Origin: Vulcanimicrobiota bacterium
Lineage (GTDB): Bacteria; Vulcanimicrobiota; Vulcanimicrobiia; Vulcanimicrobiales; Vulcanimicrobiaceae
Length of the DNA: 32,164 bases
NCBI GenBank assembly: GCA_003164495.1
Contig: PLTN01000094.1
Span: 19,833 to 51,996 of the forward strand
Reading direction: 5' to 3'
A model generated the notes under the pieces. That model was not told the origin of the DNA, did not search any database, and was given only the letters and a program-made list of their open reading frames with translations. Within the stretch, counting starts at the first letter, position 1, and the number at the start of each line of letters is the position of its first letter. Below, piece by piece: positions 22,710-30,878 of the stretch. Both the position numbers and the translations under genes were made by a program.

Positions 22710-23330
22710 CTACACCGGCCTCTGAAAGGCGAGGGCGATTGCAGTCGAGGCGGCGAGATAGGGTCCGAAGGCGATCGGCTGCGACGCGCGCCCGGCTCGA
22801 AGCGCCAGCGCATATGCGAGCATCGCGGCAGCGGCAAATGCCAGCGCTGCATCGGCGGGACCCAGCAGTGCCCCACCGGCCGCGGCAAGTTTGACGTCGC
22901 CCCAACCCATGCCGCGACCGCGTGAAATGAGAGCCGTACAAGCGAAGGCGACCGCGAGCACCGCTGCGCCGATCCCCGGGTACCAGTCGTGGCGAAAACC
23001 GGATACAATGAGAACAAGTGCGAGAACACCCAGACTGCACCGATCCGGAATGATTCCGCAGCGCAGGTCAGCGGCGGCGCAGGCGGCCAGTAAGCCGATC
23101 ACGACCGCGATCAGCAGCACCTCCGGGGTCGCGACATCGTGCGCCGACGCCGCACCAACGATGCTTCCGAGCACGACGAACGGCCACTGCCGATAGCGCA
23201 CCGGTGGCGGTGCATCGTCGAGTGGCGGCTGTGCACGAGCCAGCCTCGCACCGAGCACGCTGCCCCACCAGGCAACAGCGCCGCAGAGGACCGCCGCGGC
23301 GGCGGCTTGCAGCGCAACTACCGTCGTCAT
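22710..23330 (-). CDS. Prepilin peptidase (A24 aspartic protease family), second copy
   Basis: 206 residues with about six hydrophobic segments. The A24 active-site motifs are the first Asp in ACAAADLRCGIIPD near residue 88 and GMGWGDVKLAAAGGALLG near 143 (G-x-G-D-x-K). These membrane aspartic proteases cut the short leader of Flp-type pilins. The protein lacks the N-terminal cysteine methyltransferase domain of PilD, as usual for the TadV/CpaA type, but is longer than TadV and has an N-terminal segment with Arg/Pro-rich loop. Its ATG overlaps the tadC stop (ATGA), so it is translated with the Tad genes. Confidence 0.9.
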   Translation of the reverse strand: MTTVVALQAAAAAVLCGAVAWWGSVLGARLARAQPPLDDAPPPVRYRQWPFVVLGSIVGAASAHDVATPEVLLIAVVIGLLAACAAADLRCGIIPDRCSLGVLALVLIVSGFRHDWYPGIGAAVLAVAFACTALISRGRGMGWGDVKLAAAGGALLGPADAALAFAAAAMLAYALALRAGRASQPIAFGPYLAASTAIALAFQRPV

Positions 23331-24187
23331 GGGTGCTGCTGCGCGTAGAGATACGCGGCGACCGGACCGAAGATCATCAAGTACAGCGACGGCAGCATGA
23401 AGAGGGCCATCGGAAGGAGCATCAGAATCGGCAAACGCGCCGCGCGTTCTTCAGCCGACGTCCAGCGCCGCTCGCGGGTGTCTTTCGCGAGCGCTTGCAG
23501 TACCTGCGCGATGTTCGAGCCCAGCTTCTCGGCTTGGACCAATGCCGTCACCATGGTGGTGGTTTGCGGCTCGTTCATGCGATCCGCCATCGCCACCAAC
23601 GCATCGGTGCGCGCGCGTCCGAGCCGAATTTCGGAAAGGCAAGAGTCGAGTTCTTGCCGCAGCGCGCCTTCTATGGCAGGCGCCGTTTGAATCATTGCCG
23701 AGTTGAGCGAGAGTCCGGCAGCAACGGACGACGAGAGCAGATCGAGAAAATCCGGCAGCCGGCGGGAGATGTCTTCGCGCCGCGTCTTGATCGCCCGCCC
23801 CAGCACGATGTAGGGGGCGCGCCAGGCGAGGAGCGCTACGAGAACGGCCAGCAACAGCGAATACCACTGGGTACCGAGCGCCAGCAGCAACAATATGGCG
23901 ACCGCGATGCCGACCCCGATCGAGCCGATGACTCGAATCGACATTGCGGTCGGCGAGACGCGGTACCAGCCGGCTTCGAGCAGCCAGCGCTGCTGATTTG
24001 AGCGATGCTCTTTCGAGATGACCTGTTCGATCATCGTGTTGCGCGTCAGCACCGACCGTGCCGGAATCTGTTCGAGGCGCTCGAGGCGCTTCGAAAGCAG
24101 GCTACGAGCCGGTATCAGCGACGCGCCGATCAGGAACACCGAGATCGCTCCGACGATCGCGATGACGATCGGGCTCATGGCCGCCAT
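23327..24187 (-). CDS. tadC: Tad pilus inner-membrane platform protein TadC
   Basis: 286 residues from ATG 24187. An N-terminal membrane anchor (SPIVIAIVGAISVFLIGASL) is followed by a basic cytoplasmic loop, two more membrane spans near 85-130, the T2SSF domain (RREDISRRLPDFLDLLSSSVAAGLSLNSA...) and a final pair of spans (ILMLLPMALFMLPSLYLMIFGPVAAYL). TadC forms, with TadB, the inner membrane core on which the secretion ATPase acts. The stop TGA overlaps the next ATG, and the start shares one base with the tadB stop (TGATG). Confidence 0.92.
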   Translation of the reverse strand: MAAMSPIVIAIVGAISVFLIGASLIPARSLLSKRLERLEQIPARSVLTRNTMIEQVISKEHRSNQQRWLLEAGWYRVSPTAMSIRVIGSIGVGIAVAILLLLALGTQWYSLLLAVLVALLAWRAPYIVLGRAIKTRREDISRRLPDFLDLLSSSVAAGLSLNSAMIQTAPAIEGALRQELDSCLSEIRLGRARTDALVAMADRMNEPQTTTMVTALVQAEKLGSNIAQVLQALAKDTRERRWTSAEERAARLPILMLLPMALFMLPSLYLMIFGPVAAYLYAQQHP

Positions 24188-25047
24188 CAGGCGTTGAGCT
24201 TCGTGAGCTGCATGAGCGTGACGATCGCCAAAGCGTCGAGTCCGAGCGACGTCGCCAGGAAGATCTGTCCGAGCGGGGTGTGCAGCGACGCGTCTCGCAA
24301 CTGCGGCTCCGCGACGACGAGAAAGAGGCCGACGCCGATCGGTATCAGACCCAGCAGCCACCCGGTCGCGCGGCCTTGCGCGGTGATCGCGCTCACTCGG
24401 CGAGTGAGGCGGCGGCGGTCGCGGATGGTGTCGGCGAGGTTTTCGAGCACGCTTGCGAGGTCGCCGCCGGTCTGCGCCTGAACGCGAATCACCCGCGCCA
24501 GCATCCCCGTTTCGGGATTGCTCATGCGCTGCGCGAGCTGATCGAAAGCGTCGAAGATGCTCATGCCCATGTTGGTGAGTCCGATCACGCGCGTGAACTC
24601 GTACCGTGCAGGATCGCGGCTTTGCTCGCCGACCATCACGATCGCTTGCTGGATGCCGAGTCCGACGCGCAGCCCGCCCGCGATCGTACGCAACGACCCT
24701 TCCAGCTGATCCTGGAATTTGGCGATTCGCCCGGCCTTGCGCCGCTCGACGTAGGTGCGTGCGAAAAACAGCGCGCCGCCGATGCATGCGATGAGAAGGC
24801 CGACGCCGAGGAGGAGCGGAGGCGAAAGCGTGACGAGGACGACGAGCCACAGTGCCAATCCCGCACCGACGACGATGAAGACCAGGCGGGCCGGTGCGAT
24901 CGTCATTCCGACGATTTCCATGTCGCCGCTGAAGCTGTTAGCGAAGCCCTCGATGCGGCGCGAAATCGGTGTCCACGAACTGGTGAAGAGAACCATCGCG
25001 GCGGCGATGCCGAGGATGATTACCGCCAGCGGCGTCAGCGCAGCCAT
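24187..25047 (-). CDS. tadB: Tad pilus inner-membrane platform protein TadB
   Basis: 286 residues, by chance the same length as TadC. Membrane span near 8-25, a pair near 52-95, then the T2SSF domain (GRIAKFQDQLEGSLRTIAGGLRVGLGIQQAI, ARVIRVQAQTGGDLASVLENLADTIRDRRRLTRRV) and terminal spans ATGWLLGLIPIGVGLFLVV and IFLATSLGLDALAIVTLM. ATG 25047 lies inside the end of the ATPase gene (13-base overlap). TadB and TadC are the paralogous platform pair of Tad systems. Confidence 0.93.
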   Translation of the reverse strand: MAALTPLAVIILGIAAAMVLFTSSWTPISRRIEGFANSFSGDMEIVGMTIAPARLVFIVVGAGLALWLVVLVTLSPPLLLGVGLLIACIGGALFFARTYVERRKAGRIAKFQDQLEGSLRTIAGGLRVGLGIQQAIVMVGEQSRDPARYEFTRVIGLTNMGMSIFDAFDQLAQRMSNPETGMLARVIRVQAQTGGDLASVLENLADTIRDRRRLTRRVSAITAQGRATGWLLGLIPIGVGLFLVVAEPQLRDASLHTPLGQIFLATSLGLDALAIVTLMQLTKLNA

Positions 25048-27224
25048 GACGGAGCCTTCGGAGCTATGGGACCAAGCGTATTGAACAAAACCGGATCGAA
25101 TTGGATCCCGAGCTCGCCAAAGCGCTTGAGGAATTCCGGCTGCACGCCGCACGCCTGGAAGTTGCCGACGACGTTTCCCTTCGGGTCGATGCCGTCTTCT
25201 TGATAGCGGATCAACTCCTGGGTCGAGATTACATCGCCCTCCATGCCGACCACTTCGCAGATGCTGACGAGACGGCGCGATCCGTCGCGCAGCCGCGAGA
25301 CTTGAACGATGACGTCAACGGCGCTCGAGATCTGTTCCCGGATCGCGCGCATCGGAAGATCGAAGCCCGCCATCATCACCATCGTCTCGATACGGGCTAA
25401 GGCGTCGCGCGCGGAGTTCGCATGGAGCGTCGTCATCGAACCCTCGTGGCCCGTGTTCATCGCCTGCAGCATGTCGAGCGCTTCGCCGCCGCGGCACTCG
25501 CCGACGATGATACGATCGGGCCGCATCCGTAGCGCGTTACGCACGAGATCCCGAATGGAAATCTCGCCTTTGCCTTCGAGGTTCGGCGGCCGCGCTTCCA
25601 ACCGCACGACGTGCGCCTGGTTGAGTTTGAGTTCGGCGGTATCTTCGATCGTGACGATCCGGTCGGAGTGCGGGATGAACGACGAGAACGCGTTGAGCAG
25701 CGTCGTCTTGCCCGAGCCGGTGCCGCCGCTGAAGATGATGTTGAGGCGCGCTTCGATCGACGCGCGAATCAAATCAACAATCGGCGGCGTGATCGCGCCG
25801 ATCTTGATCAAGTCGTCAATCGTGAAGCGGCGCGTACCGAAGCGCCGTATCGTCAGCGTCGGACCGTCGACCGACACCGGTTCGATGATCGCGTTGACGC
25901 GCGAGCCGTCGGCCATGCGCGCGTCGACCATCGGGCTCGATTCGTCGAGGCGCCGGCCCAACGGCGCGATGATCCGCTCGATGACCAGCCGCAGTTGGTT
26001 GTTGTCGACGAACTGCTTCTCGGTATGTTCGATGCGGCCGTGGCGTTCCACATAGATGCGTTTCGCGCCGTTGACCATGATTTCGGTCACGTTCGGATCG
26101 TGCAGCAAGCTCTCGAGCGGGCCGAATCCGAGTGCTTCCTCGATCACCTCGCGTGCGATGCGCGAGGCATCTTCGGCCGAGGTAATGCTGATTTGCGCGG
26201 CGAGAAATTCACTCGCGATCGTCTCGAGCTGCGAGCGCAGATCCTTCATCGTGCCGGCGTCGGTATGCGCGCGCGCCGCGCTGAAGAAATCGATCTTGCG
26301 CATCATCACGCCGTGGAGTTCGGTTTTGAGGCGTTCATTCGCAATCGACATACTGGGCGGCGCTGCGATGGGCAGCGCCGGTGTCAATTCCGGGATGCTG
26401 GGACCCGCGGTTGCGGGCGCCGCTACGACGGCAGCCGTGGCGCCGGCGATCGGAGTTTCGGGGAGCGGCTTCGGCGGCGGCGCGAGGGGAGCCGGGACCG
26501 TGACGGGATAGCTGCGCGGCCCGTCGCGACGATCGCCGAGCGGTCGTGCCGTCGACTGGCGCAGGTTCGGAATGTCTTCGACGCTGGGATACGCGGCGAC
26601 GGCTGCGACGAACGTCTTGAACGTGCGCGCGTAGGTTCGATCGGTGTTGAGCGGCAGATCGGCGATGACTTTGACCTTGAGCGCTTTGGCGACCTCATCG
26701 CTCCCGAGATCGTGGACGCCGCGCGGATTGTTGAGCACGAGCCCGATCCGGTCGCGGGGAAATCCGAAGCGCTCCATTGCGCTGAGCATCGAGTGCGCCG
26801 CGGAACTGCCGAGCAGCGAGGGCTCGGTGACCATGACGATCGCGGTCGCATTCGAGATGAAGGGCCGCACGACGGCGGCGAAGGGCTGCGGTGCGTCGAC
26901 GATCACGTTGGCACCGAACGGGAAGCGTGCCACGTCGCTCTCGACCTTTGCGGCCTGGAGTTCGAAGCCGTCTTCGTAGACGCGCGTGAACTCGACGATC
27001 GTCAGACCCTTCTTCCGGGCAACCGCCGGCGAACCAGGTGCACGAACGATATCGAGGTCGCCCGTCGCATCGTACCAGAAGCCGATCGTGCGCCGGCCGG
27101 TCAGGTCGGCGTCGACGATGATGCGCGGCGCCGTCGAAGGCGCGCTCTCCATGAGTTCGATCGCGATACTCGTTGCGCCGACGCCGCCCTTGGCGCCGAC
27201 GACGACGACGATCCGTGCGCTCAT
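25035..27224 (-). CDS. Fusion of CpaE/TadZ-like MinD-family ATPase with CpaF/TadA secretion ATPase
   Basis: One 729-residue frame holds two proteins that are separate in most Tad systems. Residues 1-220 are a ParA/MinD-type ATPase as in CpaE/TadZ, with the deviant Walker A GAKGGVGATS (10-19), IIVDADLTG, NVIVDAPQP and a switch-like VTEPSLLGSSAAHSMLSAM. The receiver-like N-terminal domain of typical CpaE is absent. A Pro/Ala-rich linker (about 228-295) joins it to CpaF/TadA: N-terminal domain from 300, IEEALGFGPLESLLHDPNVTEIMVNG (361-386), Walker A SGGTGSGKTTLL (499-510), acidic IEDTAELKL (526-534), Walker B RIIVGECRGGEA (571-582) and His box TGHEGSMTTLHA (591-602). No stop or frameshift lies between them. 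TadA powers pilin assembly; TadZ localises the machine to a pole. The start overlaps cpaB (ATGA). Confidence 0.93.
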   Translation of the reverse strand: MSARIVVVVGAKGGVGATSIAIELMESAPSTAPRIIVDADLTGRRTIGFWYDATGDLDIVRAPGSPAVARKKGLTIVEFTRVYEDGFELQAAKVESDVARFPFGANVIVDAPQPFAAVVRPFISNATAIVMVTEPSLLGSSAAHSMLSAMERFGFPRDRIGLVLNNPRGVHDLGSDEVAKALKVKVIADLPLNTDRTYARTFKTFVAAVAAYPSVEDIPNLRQSTARPLGDRRDGPRSYPVTVPAPLAPPPKPLPETPIAGATAAVVAAPATAGPSIPELTPALPIAAPPSMSIANERLKTELHGVMMRKIDFFSAARAHTDAGTMKDLRSQLETIASEFLAAQISITSAEDASRIAREVIEEALGFGPLESLLHDPNVTEIMVNGAKRIYVERHGRIEHTEKQFVDNNQLRLVIERIIAPLGRRLDESSPMVDARMADGSRVNAIIEPVSVDGPTLTIRRFGTRRFTIDDLIKIGAITPPIVDLIRASIEARLNIIFSGGTGSGKTTLLNAFSSFIPHSDRIVTIEDTAELKLNQAHVVRLEARPPNLEGKGEISIRDLVRNALRMRPDRIIVGECRGGEALDMLQAMNTGHEGSMTTLHANSARDALARIETMVMMAGFDLPMRAIREQISSAVDVIVQVSRLRDGSRRLVSICEVVGMEGDVISTQELIRYQEDGIDPKGNVVGNFQACGVQPEFLKRFGELGIQFDPVLFNTLGPIAPKAPSWLR

Positions 27225-28072
27225 TTTCCGAGATCGGTACCGGTGACGATGCGGTCGCCGTCGATCAGCACGACGCCGCTGCGCGGAGCACCGGCCGCCG
27301 GCCGGACCGGCGCGACGGTGGCGGCGCTCGCTGCGGCGGGTGCCTGCACTTGCGCCTGCGGCTCGCTTTCGGGTGGCGGGATGCCGAGTTGCAGCGGTTC
27401 GGCGGGGAAGGCCCCGATGGGCTCGTTCGGCGAGCGCAGCGTGAGACGGAGGACGGTATTGATATCCGCGGAGGCGAGCACGTCGGCTTGACCCGGGGTC
27501 ACGGCGAGCGTCACCGTGGTGAGATCCTCGTTGCCGGGGCTCGGCGTCGCTTGCGCGGTTTCGGTTTCGTTGCCGACGGCGAGCACCAGCGCGCCACGCA
27601 GAATGGCCGAGCCGATCGGCGTTTCGATACCGACGCGCGGAGGAACGGCGATCACGTCGACGCGATCGCCCGGCTGAATCAAGCCGGAGACGCCCTTTAC
27701 CCGATCGATCGCGATGCTGATGGCGCGCATCCCCGGCGGCAGGCGCGCGGGGAGGGCAAACGAGCCGATCTCCCCGACCTTTGAGGCTGTCAGCACGCTG
27801 CCGGCCGGTATCGTGATCAGCGTATAGCGACCGACGACGCTTTTTTTGTCGGTAATCGCGTCGGGGTCGAGGTCCGGGCCGGATCGGGACTCCTGCGTGA
27901 CGGCGTCGGCGTCGATACGCATGCGCGCGGCGATGTCGTGCGTCGCGACCCACACCATCTTCGATTGAGCGATCGTGCGGGTACGCAATGAACTCAGAAA
28001 ATTCAAGAGCAGCACGCCGGTACCGAGCGCAAGAAGGAGGCCGATGATCAACGGAATCCGCCGCCCCTTCAT
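27221..28072 (-). CDS. cpaB: Tad pilus assembly protein CpaB/RcpC
   Basis: 283 residues from ATG 28072. An N-terminal signal anchor (RRIPLIIGLLLALGTGVLLLNFL) places it in the periplasm. A SAF-type domain follows (VWVATHDIAARMRIDADAV... TLITIPAGSVLTASKVG) and then an RcpC-like region (MRAISIAIDRVKGVSGLIQPGDRVDVIAVPP, and TVTLAVTPGQADVLASADINTVLRLTLRSP). The C-terminal 70 residues are Pro/Ala-rich. CpaB/RcpC links the inner-membrane machine to the secretin channel. Its start overlaps the prepilin peptidase stop by four bases (ATGA) and its stop overlaps the fused ATPase start in the same way. Confidence 0.92.
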   Translation of the reverse strand: MKGRRIPLIIGLLLALGTGVLLLNFLSSLRTRTIAQSKMVWVATHDIAARMRIDADAVTQESRSGPDLDPDAITDKKSVVGRYTLITIPAGSVLTASKVGEIGSFALPARLPPGMRAISIAIDRVKGVSGLIQPGDRVDVIAVPPRVGIETPIGSAILRGALVLAVGNETETAQATPSPGNEDLTTVTLAVTPGQADVLASADINTVLRLTLRSPNEPIGAFPAEPLQLGIPPPESEPQAQVQAPAAASAATVAPVRPAAGAPRSGVVLIDGDRIVTGTDLGK

Positions 28073-28563
28073 GACACGGACTTCAGTGACGGGAACAAGG
28101 ACCACGCGGTATAGACGACGCTACCGGCCGCGATGGCTACGCCGTAGGGCAGCGCGAAGCGTTCGGTCGGCGCACCGTGCGCCGCGACGGAAGCGGTGCT
28201 TCGCAGCAGTGCGATGAGCCGGCCCTGCATCGTCGCACTCGCCAGTGCGAGGATTGCTCCCATCGCGAGGATCGCCGCAACGAGGGCGACGCAGTTCGGA
28301 AGTGAGATGAGAGCGCAGGCGGCGGCAAGCAACTTCACGTCGCCGCCGCCGAACCACCCGAGGCGAAAGACGATCGCGCCGAGTGCAAATGCCGCGAGTC
28401 CGGCCACGATCGCGAGCGCGGCGTCGGCCACGCTTCGGCTCGCGTGGATCCCGACGGCGATGACGGCGAGCGCCGCCGTGAGCGCGTTTGGAATGCGCCG
28501 GACACGCACGTCGATGACCGCTGCGCACAGCGTGGCGATAACGAGGACGATATCAGAGAGCAC
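28069..28563 (-). CDS. tadV: Prepilin peptidase TadV/CpaA (A24 family), first copy
   Basis: 164 residues from GTG 28563, the normal size for TadV. Motifs are the first Asp in AAVIDVRVRRIPNALT near residue 16 and WFGGGDVKLLAA near 72 (G-x-G-D-x-K). Five or six membrane spans. It cleaves the leader of the Flp pilins encoded just upstream. AGGTGA precedes GTG 28563; GTG 28569 is an alternative. A second, divergent A24 peptidase lies at the end of the same operon. Confidence 0.9.
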   Translation of the reverse strand: MLSDIVLVIATLCAAVIDVRVRRIPNALTAALAVIAVGIHASRSVADAALAIVAGLAAFALGAIVFRLGWFGGGDVKLLAAACALISLPNCVALVAAILAMGAILALASATMQGRLIALLRSTASVAAHGAPTERFALPYGVAIAAGSVVYTAWSLFPSLKSVS

Positions 28564-28583
28564 GTTCACCTGCGTGTAACGAC

Positions 28584-28724
28584 TTAGAGACTCGACCCAA
28601 GGTGGTTGAGAATACCCTGGATCGATCCGCTCAGGAATCGGATTGCGACGAAACATACGACGGCGACCAGCCCGAGGATCAAGGCATACTCAGCCAAGCC
28701 TTGGCCTGAAACATCCGAGCGCAT
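28584..28724 (-). CDS. flp: Flp-type pilin 1
   Basis: A 46-residue gene too short for most gene callers. It starts MRSDVSGQGLAEYALILGLV and stays hydrophobic to FLSGSIQGILNHLGSSL. The Flp cleavage box G-x4-E-Y is present as G7-QGLA-EY, so the mature pilin would be 39 residues from Q8. It would be the subunit, or a minor subunit, of the Tad pilus fibre. It lies 11 bases from the second pilin gene, in the same direction, and just before tadV. Confidence 0.9.
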   Translation of the reverse strand: MRSDVSGQGLAEYALILGLVAVVCFVAIRFLSGSIQGILNHLGSSL

Positions 28725-28735
28725 GTCGGCGTGTG

Positions 28736-28897
28736 CTAGATTCCGCTTCCGACGTTGCTGAGAATGGTTTGGATTTTTCCGCTGAGGAAAACGACGGCGC
28801 CGACGCAGACGACGGCGATCAAACCGAGGATGAGGCCGTATTCGGCGAGGCCTTGTCCGGCTTCGTCGGAGAGAATGGATCGAAATGTAGTAAGCAT
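28736..28897 (-). CDS. flp: Flp-type pilin 2
   Basis: 53 residues, starting MLTTFRSILSDEAGQGLAEY, then a hydrophobic segment GLILGLIAVVCVGAVVFLSG and a polar tail KIQTILSNVGSGI. The Flp box is G14-QGLA-EY; cleavage after G14 gives a 39-residue mature pilin, the same length as pilin 1. AAGGAG 8 bases before the ATG is the strongest ribosome binding site in the locus, fitting a major subunit made in large amounts. A tandem paralogue of pilin 1. Confidence 0.93.
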   Translation of the reverse strand: MLTTFRSILSDEAGQGLAEYGLILGLIAVVCVGAVVFLSGKIQTILSNVGSGI

Positions 28898-28922
28898 TGG
28901 GAGCTCCTTAAGAGTGCGCGTG

Positions 28923-29339
28923 TCAGTGAGGGTTGGCGTCCGCCGGGGTGTCGACGTTGGGCGCGGCCACCGAGAGGTGCGCCGTGGCGGAGACATTGTC
29001 GTGGAGCGATCGGACGATGACCGTGACGATCGCATCGCGGAAGAAGGCCGGAGCGGTAGGAATCGTCGCGCCGAAGGTCCCATCCGCGCCGACCGCGAGG
29101 TTTTGGCGACTGAGAACGACGGTCGGTAGGTCGCGTGAAAACGTCGCGTAGAGCGTCGCTTCGAGCGGACCTGACGCACGCGACGTCCCGTTGAGAACGA
29201 CCGCGTCGGCGCCGACCGCTCGGCTGACGGAAAGCGTCAACGGGGAAACAGTCGTGTCTGCTGCGCGACTCGCCGCCGGTCCGGTTATCAGGCAGAGCGT
29301 CGCGAAGGCCAGTGAACTGAACGTCCGGATTGATAGCAT
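28923..29339 (-). CDS. Secreted hypothetical protein at the head of the Tad operon
   Basis: 138 residues with a Sec signal (MLSIRTFSSLAFATLCLITG to SRA-A). The mature part is about 110 residues of beta-rich sequence (VSPLTLSVSRAVGADAVVLNG, LEATLYATFSRDLPTVVLSRQ, FRDAIVTVIVRSLHDNVSATAHLSV) without Cys, like a single immunoglobulin-like domain. It is not a known Tad component. It begins the minus-strand operon, 25 bases before the pilin with the strong ribosome binding site, and stands back to back with the secretin gene. A pilus-associated adhesin or periplasmic helper is a reasonable guess. Confidence 0.72.
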   Translation of the reverse strand: MLSIRTFSSLAFATLCLITGPAASRAADTTVSPLTLSVSRAVGADAVVLNGTSRASGPLEATLYATFSRDLPTVVLSRQNLAVGADGTFGATIPTAPAFFRDAIVTVIVRSLHDNVSATAHLSVAAPNVDTPADANPH

Positions 29340-29443
29340 CGTGCCGGCATCGTAGCAGAGCAGGCCCGGTTACGATGCTTTGCAGGACAGACTTGACAGT
29401 GCGTTAACGCCTCGGCAACGCTTCGGTGAGGCATACTTCACGA

Positions 29444-30856
29444 ATGCCACACGTTCAGCGAGCGCTTCTCGGCGCCGCGTTCATCGCGATCGGTTCGTGT
29501 CTGCCGATCTCGGCAACGGCGCAGCCGCCGGCCGCACTCTCGATCCTAACCGGTCAGTCGCTCGTCATGCAGACGCCGAACGTTTCGCGCGTGGCGGTCG
29601 GCGACGGCCGCATTGCCGGCGTCGTTCCGGTAGGCAACGCAGAAATCATCATCAATGGGAAGACCGCGGGACACACGACGCTGCTCGTGTGGACGTCCTC
29701 CGGCCGGCGCCAATACGACGTGACCGTCACCGAGAAAAACCTGGACGATCTGCGGCGGATCCTGCAAGCGTCGGTGAACGATCCGGCGGTCAGGGTGACG
29801 ACCGTGGACGACGCACTCGTCGTCAATGGAAGCGTCCCCAGCAATCAGGAGATGCTGCGCATCGGTGCGGTGCTGGGCAGCTTCGAACCGATCGCCGCGG
29901 CGAACAAATACATCGTGGTGAACGCGGTCACCGTCGCGCAGCCGCTCGCGCCGTTGCAGAGCGAGCTCAGCGCGGATCCGGCGACCGCCGGCGTGCGCGT
30001 GGATCCGGACTTGAAAGGGGATCTCATCGTAAGCGGCCCGGTTGCCGATCGGACGACCGCGGAAAACATCTTGAGCCGCGTGCGTTCGCTGGCCGGCCCC
30101 TATCTTTCCGCCGATGGGAAGGTGATCGACCGGCTCGAGTCCGCCACGGTGAGCCAGGTCGACGTCAAGGTGTATGTGCTCGAGGTCGACGACACGGCGC
30201 TGCGCAATCTCGGCATCGATCTCCAATCAGCGACGTTCAATCCGGACGGCACGTACACGCTCGGCGCCGCTCAGTTTCCGCTCGTCGAAGGGTTGTTGCC
30301 GATCGGCAAAGCGTTGAACATCGGCGGCTTTTTCCGGACGATCACGCTCGCACCGACGCTCAATCTGATTCTCACGAGCGGCCACGCCAAGTTGCTGTCG
30401 TCGCCGGATTTGCTCACACTGCCGGGACACGAAGCAACCTTTCTCGTCGGCGGGCAGATCCCGATTCCGGTCGCACAGGGGCTCGGAGCCGTCTCGATCA
30501 CGTATAAGGACTTCGGCGTCCAGCTCAAGGTGACGCCGACGTTGCTCGCCGACGGCGCGGTGGAGACGCTGATCACGCCGGTGGTTTCGAACCTCGATTT
30601 CACCGACGGCGTGACGCTCGGCGGCTACGTGGTGCCGGCGTTGAAGACGAGCCAACTCTCCACCGACGTCATCACCAAGGCCGGCGAGTCGATCGTGCTC
30701 GGCGGCTTATTGCAGCGCATCGAGCAGCGCAATATCAACAAGATCCCGTTCTTGGGTGATCTGCCGATCTTGGGCCCGCTGTTCCGCTCCACGAGTTATC
30801 AGCTTCAGCAGAGCGACGTCGTGTTCGTGATGACGCCGACGATTCTGACGCGGTGA
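29444..30856 (+). CDS. cpaC: Tad outer-membrane secretin CpaC/RcpA
   Basis: 470 residues from ATG 29444; a GTG at 29426 would add six. Signal peptide ends ISATA-Q near residue 26. Then the pilus-type N domain (about 30-100, SILTGQSLVMQTPNVSRVAVGD), BON-like domain(s) to about 225 (VTTVDDALVVNGSVPSNQEM, DLIVSGPVADRTTAENIL) and the secretin domain from about 250, with LLSSPDLLTLPGHEATFLVGG, IPIPVAQG, ITYKDFGVQLKVTPTLL and the closing KAGESIVLGGLLQ and FLGDLPILGPLFRS. It forms the ring in the outer membrane through which the Flp pilus leaves. The presence of a secretin means the organism has an outer membrane. It is divergent from the rest of the Tad genes. Confidence 0.95.
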   Translation: MPHVQRALLGAAFIAIGSCLPISATAQPPAALSILTGQSLVMQTPNVSRVAVGDGRIAGVVPVGNAEIIINGKTAGHTTLLVWTSSGRRQYDVTVTEKNLDDLRRILQASVNDPAVRVTTVDDALVVNGSVPSNQEMLRIGAVLGSFEPIAAANKYIVVNAVTVAQPLAPLQSELSADPATAGVRVDPDLKGDLIVSGPVADRTTAENILSRVRSLAGPYLSADGKVIDRLESATVSQVDVKVYVLEVDDTALRNLGIDLQSATFNPDGTYTLGAAQFPLVEGLLPIGKALNIGGFFRTITLAPTLNLILTSGHAKLLSSPDLLTLPGHEATFLVGGQIPIPVAQGLGAVSITYKDFGVQLKVTPTLLADGAVETLITPVVSNLDFTDGVTLGGYVVPALKTSQLSTDVITKAGESIVLGGLLQRIEQRNINKIPFLGDLPILGPLFRSTSYQLQQSDVVFVMTPTILTR

Positions 30857-30878
30857 ACGGGGCGCGTCCGGCGATCCC

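Noticed and set aside
25611-27491. Plus-strand open frame of 626 codons across the Tad ATPase
   Set aside because: It mirrors the codon structure of the minus-strand ATPase, is Arg/Asp-rich and has no domain.
29393-29398. TTGACA as a -35 box for the secretin gene
   Set aside because: No acceptable -10 hexamer lies 16-18 bases downstream, so a promoter call is not supported.
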